NCBI GenBank assembly: GCA_947441615.1
Contig: CANEUH010000010.1
Location: 49,815-113,814 of the forward strand
Direction: 5' to 3'
DNA: 64,000 nucleotides
From: Bacteriovoracaceae bacterium
Lineage (GTDB): Bacteria; Bdellovibrionota; Bacteriovoracia; Bacteriovoracales; Bacteriovoracaceae
Shown here: piece after piece, positions 37,355 to 45,609 of the stretch
Numbering within the stretch: position 1 is the stretch's first letter
Layout: each line of letters opens with the position of its first letter
Notes under the pieces: model-generated
Told to the model about the DNA's origin: nothing
Database searches by the model: none
Seen by the model: only the letters and a program-made list of their open reading frames with translations
Program-made: the position numbers and the translations under genes

Positions 37355-37851
37355 AGCTGAATCTATCTCTAGTTGAATAAGGAAACTCACCGGACTGATG
37401 CTTTCTTACGGCATATCCAGGATACCCACCCTTTCTGATGGCCTCGATGAAATCATCTTTGGTCATCACAACTCTCTTTCGAACGTCTAGAAAATGGGTA
37501 TTGACGCCAGTTTTGTTTTCTTTGATCTTGATAACAAAAGATTTAGGCAGCCGCTTTATGCTTTTGTCACCTTTATATTTTCAATGCTCTTTCAAATCAA
37601 TCATAAGTTCATTTGCTTTTAAAGCTTCATAAGCTTTAGATAAAGATCATTGCAAGACTTAGTCTTCTTCCCATAAGACCTGACAATAGCATTGCTTGCT
37701 TCGCTCCCTTAGGGCAAAGGTCCATATTTTCGCTCGGTTCAGAAGTAGACTGAGAATCAAATGTCGTGAACTCATTCAACCGTCCTAGCAATTCGGCCAG
37801 TCCTTCGTTATATTCGATAGTAGAAAAACCACTAATGAAGGCATGTCTCAA
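37338..37851 (-). pseudogene. Multiply frameshifted gene of unknown family
   Basis: Reading down the minus strand, three successive frames give one plausible protein. The first (37851 to about 37636) has ISGFSTIEYNEGLAELLGRLNEFTTF and LMGRRLSLA. A short second frame (about 37632-37569) has KAYEALKANELMIDLKEH and a stop. The third (about 37570-37338) has KGDKSIKRLPKSFVIKIKEN, GVNTHFLDVRKR and GGYPGYAVRKH, ending in FSFNNLG. At least two frameshifts separate the parts. An intact relative would be about 165 residues or longer. I cannot name the family; the position beside higBA suggests accessory DNA. Confidence 0.5.
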
Positions 37852-38011
37852 GGCATTGGACCTAAGTCATTCTAATCTCTTATAAACAGAGTTACCGCCA
37901 AAAAACAGGCTTAAAACTCGTCATAACCCACTTCCTGAACTAAAATCAATTGCGAGTTTGCGGGATAAAAAAACATCATATAATAAGTTAAGCAAAAGAA
38001 GGGCAACCAGC

Positions 38012-38680
38012 ATGAAAATATTTCTTATCCTCATTCTCACCATAACTTCAAGTTTAAGCCTTGCCCAAATATCAGATCTTAGAGGTCAAAGATATTGTGA
38101 AGTTTTAATTGGAGAAGGTAAACTTTTTAAAGGCATTAGCCTCGATGTCTACAACAGTATCGGTCTTAATTTATGTCCCCAGGAAGAGTGGGCAAAACTG
38201 AGTGAAAAGAAAATCAAGAAAGAATGGAATGCTGATTTTGTTAAGCTTAATGGGCCAAGATTTTGGACCATGGATTCCATGAAAAGTTCGCTCTTAAATC
38301 CAACCATTGTGAGTTTCAATGGAATAGAAATGAGGAAAGCAGGAATTCTAAAATTAGGATTCAAAGACATCTTTGGAAAACGCTCGGTGTATAAAGAAAG
38401 AAAAGTCAGAAGGAACTCGATTTGGATTTTCAACGCTGATGATTTTGTATTTGAATTAATTTCTCCAAACTCTAAAGTCTATATCATGCAGTCCTACAGC
38501 ACAGAAGTAAAAGATCTCACTCTAGAAAAACTAAAAGATCTTAAGTCCCAATTAAAACTCCCCAAGGGATGGAATTATCGCGCTCGTTTATTAACTGAAA
38601 CGCTTAATGTACCAATTCCCGAAGGGCTCGCGACAGTCATTCAAGATGATTTTTATAACAGTTACACACTTATTGAGTAA
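38012..38680 (+). CDS. Secreted protein of unknown function
   Basis: A 222-residue protein starting at 38012 with a signal peptide (MKIFLILILTITSSLSLAQ). The C-terminal part (DLKSQLKLPKGWNYRARLLT ... VIQDDFYNSYTL) resembles a group of exported proteins of proteobacteria in which LKLP-x-GW-x-YR and a final QD-x-x-N-x-Y are conserved. The middle has G-I-E-M-R-K-A and R-N-S-x-W-I-F-N elements. No biochemical role is known to me. Preceded by AAGGG. Confidence 0.7.
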   Translation: MKIFLILILTITSSLSLAQISDLRGQRYCEVLIGEGKLFKGISLDVYNSIGLNLCPQEEWAKLSEKKIKKEWNADFVKLNGPRFWTMDSMKSSLLNPTIVSFNGIEMRKAGILKLGFKDIFGKRSVYKERKVRRNSIWIFNADDFVFELISPNSKVYIMQSYSTEVKDLTLEKLKDLKSQLKLPKGWNYRARLLTETLNVPIPEGLATVIQDDFYNSYTLIE

Positions 38681-38683
38681 AAA

Positions 38684-38758
38684 ATGGCCGAATTCTCCGA
38701 TCCAACTTCGGGAAAAATTACTAACTGCCCCCTTCTAATGGTCTTTAAGTCGCTCTGA
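38684..38758 (+). repeat. Short repeated sequence, copy 3 (MAEFSD peptide frame)
   Basis: ATGGCCGAATTCTCCGATCC resembles ATGCCCGAACTCCCCGAT at 36398 and 37277, and opens a 24-residue frame directly after the preceding gene. The remaining bases up to 38920 contain only weak reading frames. Confidence 0.35.
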
Positions 38759-38920
38759 ATCCTTGGTCGTGCACCAAGTTTTGCGAATAAGACGATTGAT
38801 GTTGGCCCTAAGAAGAGCACAGGTGTGATTGACAAATAAAAGTTGATCAAATTGTACTTTTTTAAGTTCTCTTTGTCCCCGCAACACATTCCCAAACGCT
38901 GGAATTTTCGAGACCTATTA

Positions 38921-39886
38921 CTACTTAATCATGAGCTTCGACTTCCCATAACGAATAAGAACCGAATGAGGCAACGCCAAAGAAGATAGAACGACAATGA
39001 TATATTGGAAAACTCTCTGGCCGAGAATTTCTTGATTCAATGAATTCAGGTAAAACAAAATGGGAATGCCCGCTAATGGAACTAACCAGTAGGGCAGTAT
39101 CGTTACAGGTGATGGAATCTTAACCGACATTAGAACATTAACAACATGTTTAATGGAGTGAATAAAACAAAAATAGATCCCGAATGCGTAGAGAGGATTG
39201 ATAAAAATAAAGAGGATTGCAACAACTAAAGGCTCAAAGAAAGTTATATCAGCTTCTTTAAAATTTTTGAAAAATCTTATGAAACCTAAAACAGTGTGAA
39301 TCAAAACAAAAACCAAAGAAAGTGATCCAAGAAAGACAAAAACACTATTTAGCTTCATTAGATTCACATCAGGATGAATCCAACTCACGAGTTTTAAGGT
39401 TTCACTTTCATGAAACATAAACGGAAGACAAAAAGGGAGACTGACTCTTGCAAGAAATTCGATGACTTTGAGTTTTAAGGGAGAATTGGAATCTTGCATG
39501 TCACTGTCAGTGAAGTGAAACAAAGAGTATGTCATGAAAAAAAGAAAACAGGCGGTTGGGTACAACGGCCAGACGAACAAAATAGGTAACGAAAAGCCTA
39601 TATAAATCAAAAGCCCAATCAGCACTCTCTGCTTAGTTTGAAGCATTTGCCTCAGTAAATAAACGTCAAGCGCACCGTGGGGCATTCCTAAAAAAACAAG
39701 TCCTGTAATAAGAAGATTAAGTCTGAAATCGAGGGCAGGAAAAAAAAAACTGAGGCTAATCGTAGTGGCAAAAACTAAGACCGCAACCGAAGTTGCGATC
39801 TTAGTCCAAATAGCTATTTTATAACTATCGAATAGAGAATTAACGAGCAAGCTGCTTTTCTTCAATTTGAGAAGGAAGTGATCCAT
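38921..39886 (-). CDS. blh: Brp/Blh-type beta-carotene 15,15'-dioxygenase
   Basis: About 321 residues (start at 39886 or 39910; both overlap the rhodopsin gene). It is a polytopic membrane enzyme that cleaves beta-carotene into two retinals. Family histidines are visible in GMPHGALDV, YSLFHFTDSD, CFIHSIKHVVNV and ALPHSVLIRYG. It is the last gene of the crt-rhodopsin operon and is translationally coupled to rhodopsin, which ties chromophore supply directly to opsin production. The sequence MDHFLLKLKK after AAAGAAG is my preferred start. Confidence 0.93.
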   Translation of the reverse strand: MDHFLLKLKKSSLLVNSLFDSYKIAIWTKIATSVAVLVFATTISLSFFFPALDFRLNLLITGLVFLGMPHGALDVYLLRQMLQTKQRVLIGLLIYIGFSLPILFVWPLYPTACFLFFMTYSLFHFTDSDMQDSNSPLKLKVIEFLARVSLPFCLPFMFHESETLKLVSWIHPDVNLMKLNSVFVFLGSLSLVFVLIHTVLGFIRFFKNFKEADITFFEPLVVAILFIFINPLYAFGIYFCFIHSIKHVVNVLMSVKIPSPVTILPYWLVPLAGIPILFYLNSLNQEILGQRVFQYIIVVLSSLALPHSVLIRYGKSKLMIK

Positions 39887-40625
39887 CTTCTTTTGATTTC
39901 TGGTAAGCAATAGCGAAAATCATTACTCCGTAGAGACATTTTGCTGTGATATCAGCGATTGTGTAACCAACTTGTACTGATACGATTGCTCCTGCAGACT
40001 GTAAACCACCCCAAGTACCAATTGCGTAAGCGATTGGGTAGAAACCCCATGTAGCAATCAAAAGGTAACGAGTGTTAATGAAAAGAGTTCTTACACTTTC
40101 GCTAGCACTTGAAAGCTGAGCGCCGAGTTGACCCCATAGAACGACCAAGATGTAGATGAATGGAATTGTTGAAAGAACACCCCAAAGATTTCTTGTACCA
40201 AGATCAGATGAAATTTCACCTGGGTAACCCAAACCGATCATAAGAACAGCTGCGATAACTAGGTTTCTAAGCATTGGTCCAGTTGACCCTTTGCTGAGGT
40301 TAAGAACAAGTACTAATTCAACGAGAAGAAGAGGAACTGTAAGCAACCAATCTACGTAGCGGTAAGCATCGTTAAATGGTTTGCCACTTGGCTCGTATGA
40401 ACCGTTAACTAGAGAGAACGCGCTTTCCCAGCTTCCCATGATTCTGTAGTAGTGGTAGCCAGCGATTAGTACAACAAGAGAAGAAACGATCATCGATACT
40501 CTGTACTTAGCACCGATAATTTTCTGAGACATGACAAAAAAAGCGAATGATCCAAACATGGCCGCAACTGCTAATGAAAGCATGTTGAAAACCAAAGAAT
40601 ACTCGCCGACTGAAAGACTAGGCAT
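39840..40625 (-). CDS. Proteorhodopsin-type light-driven proton pump
   Basis: A 261-residue seven-helix microbial rhodopsin. Helix C reads RYVDWLLTVPLLLVE, giving the proton acceptor Asp92, Thr96 and proton donor Glu103 (the DTE motif of outward proton pumps). Leu100 occupies the spectral tuning position (Leu = green-absorbing, Gln = blue). His58 matches the acceptor-associated His75 of green proteorhodopsin. The retinal lysine is Lys229 in ADITAK, with Asp225 as second counterion. Helix E begins LWGVLSTIPF; Gly149 may allow a carotenoid antenna, but this needs structural alignment. CGGAGG lies before the ATG. The gene for retinal synthesis (blh) follows directly. Confidence 0.97.
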   Translation of the reverse strand: MPSLSVGEYSLVFNMLSLAVAAMFGSFAFFVMSQKIIGAKYRVSMIVSSLVVLIAGYHYYRIMGSWESAFSLVNGSYEPSGKPFNDAYRYVDWLLTVPLLLVELVLVLNLSKGSTGPMLRNLVIAAVLMIGLGYPGEISSDLGTRNLWGVLSTIPFIYILVVLWGQLGAQLSSASESVRTLFINTRYLLIATWGFYPIAYAIGTWGGLQSAGAIVSVQVGYTIADITAKCLYGVMIFAIAYQKSKEDGSLPSQIEEKQLAR

Positions 40626-40650
40626 GGAACCTCCGGATTGAATTAAATAA

Positions 40651-40668
40651 ACTATATGTAAGTATAGT
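40651..40668. promoter_or_regulatory. ACTATA/TATAGT inverted repeat before the rhodopsin gene
   Basis: A 6-bp perfect inverted repeat with a 6-bp spacer lies in the 73-bp gap between crtZ and rhodopsin. This is the only real gap in the operon, so an internal promoter or operator for rhodopsin-blh is possible. Confidence 0.3.
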
Positions 40669-40698
40669 CATCTTTTTAAATTATTTTAACAAGTCAGG

Positions 40699-41193
40699 TT
40701 AGACAAAGTCTAATTGTTTTCTTAATTGTGATCTTTTAATCCACGCATTTTGGAAATAGTTAAATGGAACAACCAACATGCCAAGACTGTAAGAATTTTT
40801 TTTCTCTTGATTGGCATGATGAACCTTATGAGCAGCATTTAGTGCCTCGAGGTACCAATTATTCAGCCTAGGGAATAGAACAATTCTCCTATGAATCATA
40901 ACTTCATGAACCAAAAAATACGCCAGACCGTAGGCCATAATACCGAAGCCAACTGCCCCTACGAAGGGAATCCCCAAAAGACTATCAATCAAAATGAAAC
41001 AAAAACTGGGAATTGCAAAAACGAGAGCGAAAAAATCATTTTTTTCCCACTTTCTATTTTTGTTACGCACATGATGATCTTGATGAAGACACCAAAGAAA
41101 ACCATGCATAACATACTTATGAAGAAGATAAGCGGCCAATTCCATCAATAAGAAGGAAAAAATAAAAATAGCTAACCAGTTAAACCAGCCCAA
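40699..41193 (-). CDS. crtZ: Beta-carotene hydroxylase
   Basis: A 164-residue membrane enzyme of the fatty acid hydroxylase superfamily. The four His clusters of CrtZ are present: HKYVMHG, HQDHH, HEVMIHRR and HKVHH. It adds hydroxyl groups to the beta-ionone rings, giving zeaxanthin-type xanthophylls. It overlaps the lycopene cyclase gene by 14 nt. In a rhodopsin operon this suggests that part of the carotene is made into hydroxylated carotenoid, a possible antenna or photoprotectant, beside the part cleaved to retinal. Confidence 0.93.
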   Translation of the reverse strand: MGWFNWLAIFIFSFLLMELAAYLLHKYVMHGFLWCLHQDHHVRNKNRKWEKNDFFALVFAIPSFCFILIDSLLGIPFVGAVGFGIMAYGLAYFLVHEVMIHRRIVLFPRLNNWYLEALNAAHKVHHANQEKKNSYSLGMLVVPFNYFQNAWIKRSQLRKQLDFV

Positions 41194-41932
41194 GAACCCT
41201 CCTCAAAGAATCTATAACTTTCGCAACCTCGTTTTCCATGACCACAAAAAGAATTACTCCTTGCGAAACCATCAAATTTGTCACAAGGAAAAATACGGCT
41301 TCTTCAAAGGGTAGACTGCCAATACTGACACCAATAGTGTATGTCTCAGATATACTCCAAATACCCCATGATAACGCCAGGCCATCGGCCACCCAGAGAT
41401 AAAATGTAGGTAGAAAAGTCGAGAGTAGAAAAATTCTACTATTTGTAAGTAGATGATTCCCACCAAAAAACCACTGGAGAAGAATCACAGGCATTGCCCA
41501 GGCCAGGATGAGACCGAGATACCTAGTTTTTTCAAAGTTAAGGCAAACAACACCGACGATAAAAAAAAGTGAGTAGCAGAAAGCAACAACTTTACTCAGG
41601 TTTTGTTTTTGAGCATTTTTAATAAGAGGATTCATTTTTTGCAAAAGAAAACAAAAAAGACCAGACAGAATCGTCTGCAAAACAAAGAAGCAATACTCCT
41701 CAATTGGGACATAACCAATGGTTCCAAGGATTCTTCCTTCTCCGTAAATCCACACACCAGTTTTAACGAGGTAATTATCCCAAGGAGTCGTATAACTAAC
41801 CGCTAGGAATACGAGAAAACCGATTCCGATTCGGTATTCCTTTTTATGAGGGAGTTCACTCTTTTTATAAAATGAGAAAACGATAACCAGGGGAATCCCC
41901 AAAAAGAGGAAAAGGAACTGCAAATAAGTCAT
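41180..41932 (-). CDS. crtY: Lycopene beta-cyclase, CrtYcd-type (fused heterodimer-like membrane cyclase)
   Basis: A 250-residue polytopic protein with two copies of the lycopene cyclase domain. The first has PWDNYLVKTGVWIYGEGRIL followed by a P-I-E-E-Y-C-F-F motif; the second has a similar LPFEEAVFF motif. The E-E motifs after Pro are the family hallmark. It is the fused version of the CrtYc and CrtYd subunits known in actinobacteria, Bacteroidota and archaea. It makes beta-carotene from lycopene. It overlaps crtB by 4 nt (ATGA) and crtZ by 14 nt. Confidence 0.92.
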   Translation of the reverse strand: MTYLQFLFLFLGIPLVIVFSFYKKSELPHKKEYRIGIGFLVFLAVSYTTPWDNYLVKTGVWIYGEGRILGTIGYVPIEEYCFFVLQTILSGLFCFLLQKMNPLIKNAQKQNLSKVVAFCYSLFFIVGVVCLNFEKTRYLGLILAWAMPVILLQWFFGGNHLLTNSRIFLLSTFLPTFYLWVADGLALSWGIWSISETYTIGVSIGSLPFEEAVFFLVTNLMVSQGVILFVVMENEVAKVIDSLRRVLGLV

Positions 41933-42822
41933 CTCTCTCCCCTCACGTAATGATGGATCAAAAGATGGAGCTCATGCTTGTGATTATTTGGTTTCCAAAA
42001 AAAAGATTTTCCAAGTTTTAGGAGGCTCTTCACTGTTACAATCATTTTTTCGGCAAGGTTTAAGTAAATCCTTTCACCTGAGACATCATAATCATTTCTG
42101 CGTATTTTCATTCCAATGTGGCGATAGAGTTCGCCGGCAAGAAAAATAACAAATCGTGGTCGAAACGGAATGTAAGACAGACCTTCATAGGCACTTTTAT
42201 AATATAGATCCGCAACATCGAGGGTCTTCTTGATACGAATCTTTAATTCGAGATCACTTAGAGATTCTGCACCCGGAAGGTAGGATCTCCCGCGACAACC
42301 ATCTTCTTTCACGTCACGACAAATATTTGTTAATTGCATCCCTATACCCAGATCAATTGCATGAGCATGTGCCTTTGGTGAAGTCACCCCAATAAGAGGG
42401 CACATCATTAAACCCACAACTCCGGCAACTCTGTAGCAGTAAAGCATTAGATCTTTCTCGTTCAGGATTTCACCACCACGAACATCGAATTCGGCCCCTA
42501 GAAGGAGTTCTCTTATTTGTTCTCGTCTTACGCCCCACCCCTCAACTTCCTTCATAAGAAGATTAAATGAGGTTTCATTATGAGGATTTTTTAAGTCTGT
42601 CAGGATTGATGCAATAGCAAGGGAAGACTCAGCTTCAGGTAATTCATCGGCGCAATCATCAATGTAGCGACAAAGCCGGTAGAGTGTTGCAATCTTTTTC
42701 AGATCATTTTGAGAGAAAATCAGACTAGCAAAATAAAACGACTTCCCATGCTTGGACATGAGTTCTTCTGCATTTGCCAGAAGATAGCTACGAGTTAATT
42801 CTTCGTAGGTTTGATTATTCAA
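41929..42822 (-). CDS. crtB: Phytoene synthase
   Basis: A 297-residue soluble or peripheral enzyme condensing two geranylgeranyl-PP molecules to phytoene. The two Asp-rich motifs are visible as YIDDCADE and NICRDVKED; the latter is followed by the C-R-G-R-S-Y-L-P motif. It overlaps crtI by 8 nt and crtY by 4 nt. Length and motifs are standard. Confidence 0.95.
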   Translation of the reverse strand: MNNQTYEELTRSYLLANAEELMSKHGKSFYFASLIFSQNDLKKIATLYRLCRYIDDCADELPEAESSLAIASILTDLKNPHNETSFNLLMKEVEGWGVRREQIRELLLGAEFDVRGGEILNEKDLMLYCYRVAGVVGLMMCPLIGVTSPKAHAHAIDLGIGMQLTNICRDVKEDGCRGRSYLPGAESLSDLELKIRIKKTLDVADLYYKSAYEGLSYIPFRPRFVIFLAGELYRHIGMKIRRNDYDVSGERIYLNLAEKMIVTVKSLLKLGKSFFWKPNNHKHELHLLIHHYVRGER

Positions 42823-44359
42823 GAGAAGTCTCTAAAGTTGAAGATGAAAACTTATTTGATGAAGTAAAACCACTTGTCGTAAATTTATTTTTAAGATCCG
42901 GCACCATCTTTTCAAGAACTTTTGCTGAATTCAACACTCCCGGAACACCAGCACCCGGATGAGTATTAGCACCTACAAAATAAAGTCCTTTAATATCTTC
43001 TGACTTATTATGAAATCTAAAATACGCCGATTGACTAAAGGAAGGCTCAATTCCAAAAGCTGCCCCTTTTTCACTCTGCAAGGTATTCTCGAAGTAATCA
43101 GGAGTAACAGAGAAATCAACCGTCATATTTTCTGTAAGACCCGGCAGATGGTTTGTTTCGAGCCATCGGTAGATTTTATCTTTGTAACGCTGCTCTTCTT
43201 CTTTCCAATTGGTTTTCCCCTCTTTATTCGGCACAGGCGAGAGAACATAAAAACATTCATGACCTGCTGGAGCTAGCGAAGAATCTGTTCGAGTGGGAGC
43301 GTGTAAATAAAGACTGAAATCATCGGCAAGGATTTTCTTCGAAAAAATATCATTTAAAAGTCCCTTATAACGAGGACCCATTAATATCGTGTGATGAGCG
43401 AGATCAGGGTAGAGTTTTTTTGTACCAAAATAAGCGACAAATAAACTCATTGAGTGCTGCTTCAGACCAAGGCGAAAGTCGCTGTGTTTTGAGCGGTGCT
43501 TAGAATCAATCATATCTCGGTAAACTCTGACTGGATCAGCGTTACTTACAACGATATCGCATGAAAAAATTCGTTCATCAGTTGTAATAACTCTTTTAAC
43601 ACTTCCTCTTTCAATCTCAATTTTTTTAACTGATGCATTTGTGTAAATCTTAGCACCTTTCATAGTTAAAAGTTTTCTAAAAGCTTCGACTAATGCCCCA
43701 GTTCCACCCTTGGCAAAGTAAACGCCCCACTTTCTTTCTAGCCAGTGTATCAGAAGGTAAATCGATGTGATGGTGGTGGGGTTTCCGCCAACAAGAAGTG
43801 GCTCAAAACTGAATGCCATTCTCAGGCGCTCATCTTTAATATATTTAGACACAAGACTGTACACAGAACGGTAGTTTTGTAGTCTGACCATATCGGGAAC
43901 AGCTCTCATCATCGACGAAACTGTATCAAAGGGCTCATCAGCAAGCTGAGTATAGCCTACATCAAAAATATCCTGCGAATGTTTCGCTAAACGTCTGTAA
44001 CCATCAACATCAACCGGAGAAAGTGCTCTGACGTTTTCTAAAATCCGCTCTTCATCGCCGACGTAATCAAACTTGGAACCATCATTAAAAATTATTCTAT
44101 AAAAAGGGTCTATCGCTATTAATTCATAAAAATCTTTGGAATCTTCACCCAGGAGTTCAAAAAGCTCACTTAAAAGATAAGGCGCAGTAATGACAGTCGG
44201 CCCGGCATCAAAAGTAAAGCCGCCTTCTTTGAAAACGGCTGCTCTTCCACCCAGGTCTTCCCGAGCTTCAAGAATAGTCACTTCATAACCCTTGTTGATT
44301 AGCCTAACTGCTGATGCCAAACCCGCGAAACCTGAACCAATGACGATGGCCTTATTCAT
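42815..44359 (-). CDS. crtI: Phytoene desaturase
   Basis: A 514-residue FAD enzyme that converts phytoene to lycopene. The N-terminal dinucleotide-binding fold reads AIVIGSGFAGLASAVRLINK, followed by EAREDLGGRA and G-F-x-F-D-A-G-P-T. The C-terminal signature GLYFVGANTHPGAGVPG is typical of bacterial CrtI. It lies 21 nt after crtE and overlaps crtB. Confidence 0.96.
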   Translation of the reverse strand: MNKAIVIGSGFAGLASAVRLINKGYEVTILEAREDLGGRAAVFKEGGFTFDAGPTVITAPYLLSELFELLGEDSKDFYELIAIDPFYRIIFNDGSKFDYVGDEERILENVRALSPVDVDGYRRLAKHSQDIFDVGYTQLADEPFDTVSSMMRAVPDMVRLQNYRSVYSLVSKYIKDERLRMAFSFEPLLVGGNPTTITSIYLLIHWLERKWGVYFAKGGTGALVEAFRKLLTMKGAKIYTNASVKKIEIERGSVKRVITTDERIFSCDIVVSNADPVRVYRDMIDSKHRSKHSDFRLGLKQHSMSLFVAYFGTKKLYPDLAHHTILMGPRYKGLLNDIFSKKILADDFSLYLHAPTRTDSSLAPAGHECFYVLSPVPNKEGKTNWKEEEQRYKDKIYRWLETNHLPGLTENMTVDFSVTPDYFENTLQSEKGAAFGIEPSFSQSAYFRFHNKSEDIKGLYFVGANTHPGAGVPGVLNSAKVLEKMVPDLKNKFTTSGFTSSNKFSSSTLETSLE

Positions 44360-44380
44360 TTTCTACTTTCTCCTGCCAAA

Positions 44381-45418
44381 CTAAGCATTGATCTGTTCAA
44401 CTGAAATCTCTCGGATGGGTGCGAGGATCATTTCAATAAGTGAATTAACTAAATTATTTAAAACAATATTGGTCAAAAGAAGAGAATGGGAGCGCAAGTC
44501 ATCGACTCTTCGATCAAGGTGATCTAAGCAAAATTCAAGATTGTTGTTATCGTTGAATAGCTTTTGTACAATCTGTAAGTCGTTTTCGTTTGTGTCAGCT
44601 CTTTTCTTCCTTAAAATTCTCGCCAATACTGCAAAGTCCTGGGGATTTCTTTCAAGATAATTAACGATAAGGAAGCTCACCTTGCCTTCCTTAATATCAC
44701 AGCCTCGTTCCCCTCTTTGTTTGTTGCCATAAAAATCGAGGATATCGTCCTGAATCTGAAAGACATGGCCGAGTTGAAAGAAAATACTCTCCAAAGAACT
44801 CAGAAATTCCTTAGGAGCACCAGCAATCAGTCCTACTCCAAGTGCCAAACCAGCAAAGAGAGAAGATGTTTTTCCGGCTATACAATCGAGGTACTGCTGA
44901 TGAAGGTTATGCTCAGATTGAAGCTTATTTAATTCAAACTCATCAACCTGACCTGCAACAACACGCGAACTCATCACAGTGAAGAGATGAAGAAGATCGT
45001 TTTTAGAACTAAGCGAGCTTTTTATTAAGCCTTGAGGTGCAATAATTAAGAGGAAGTCACCAAGATTGATCGCTTGCTCAGATCCATATTCTTTCCAAGT
45101 GGTGGGTTTGCCCCTGCGAACTTCGTCTCCATCCTGAAGATCATCATGAATAAGAGTTGCATTGTGGAGAATTTCACAGGTTACTGCCCAATGTAGGACG
45201 AGGGCCAGATCGAGGTTCATCGAGAGAGCGAGATCACGGATAAACATAGGCCTAAGCATCTTACCTTTCGATTCAAAGTGCTTAAGGGCCATCGAGCGTA
45301 GTTTCCCAGCTGAATTTCTCATAATCGATTGTTCAATTATTCGACTCACTTCACCCAGAAATTCGTCAGGGCCACATCTTGTGGCATAGCTAAAGTCTGA
45401 ATTTATGAGTGAATTCAT
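44381..45418 (-). CDS. crtE: Geranylgeranyl diphosphate synthase (polyprenyl synthetase)
   Basis: A 345-residue trans-prenyltransferase and the first gene of the operon. The first Asp-rich motif is ATLIHDDLQDGDEVRRGKPT and the second FQIQDDILDFYG. It supplies C20 diphosphate for CrtB. A candidate promoter lies upstream on the minus strand (TTGAAA, 16 bp, TAAATT, ending about 25 nt before the ATG), but I hold this lightly. Confidence 0.92.
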   Translation of the reverse strand: MNSLINSDFSYATRCGPDEFLGEVSRIIEQSIMRNSAGKLRSMALKHFESKGKMLRPMFIRDLALSMNLDLALVLHWAVTCEILHNATLIHDDLQDGDEVRRGKPTTWKEYGSEQAINLGDFLLIIAPQGLIKSSLSSKNDLLHLFTVMSSRVVAGQVDEFELNKLQSEHNLHQQYLDCIAGKTSSLFAGLALGVGLIAGAPKEFLSSLESIFFQLGHVFQIQDDILDFYGNKQRGERGCDIKEGKVSFLIVNYLERNPQDFAVLARILRKKRADTNENDLQIVQKLFNDNNNLEFCLDHLDRRVDDLRSHSLLLTNIVLNNLVNSLIEMILAPIREISVEQINA

Positions 45419-45543
45419 GATGGGGCCCTATGGTTAATTTAGCTTAAAGGGTAAAACTTTCAACGCTTAATGACTAACGATAAATAAAAAAAAACTTCTG
45501 AAGAGCTAAGCTTAGATAATCCCAATGATTTCTATTGACTATA

Positions 45544-45588
45544 GGTTCGTTGACGTTTATTGCAAAACCAAATGATGGTTCTTTGACG
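45544..45588 (+). promoter_or_regulatory. Two GGTTCNTTGACG direct repeats 33 bp apart
   Basis: GGTTCGTTGACG (45544-45555) and GGTTCTTTGACG (45577-45588) differ by one base and are three helical turns apart. They lie in the divergent gap between crtE and the membrane protein gene. A dimeric or multimeric regulator could bind here and control the phototrophy operon, the other gene, or both. Confidence 0.4.
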
Positions 45589-45609
45589 ATCTCATGATAA
45601 GTTTAACTA

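Noticed and set aside
38662..38895. A 77-residue minus-strand frame between the secreted protein gene and blh
   Set aside because: It overlaps the end of the secreted protein gene and has no ribosome-binding site, no recognisable motif and no gene-like start; I treat the gap as non-coding apart from the third short repeat.
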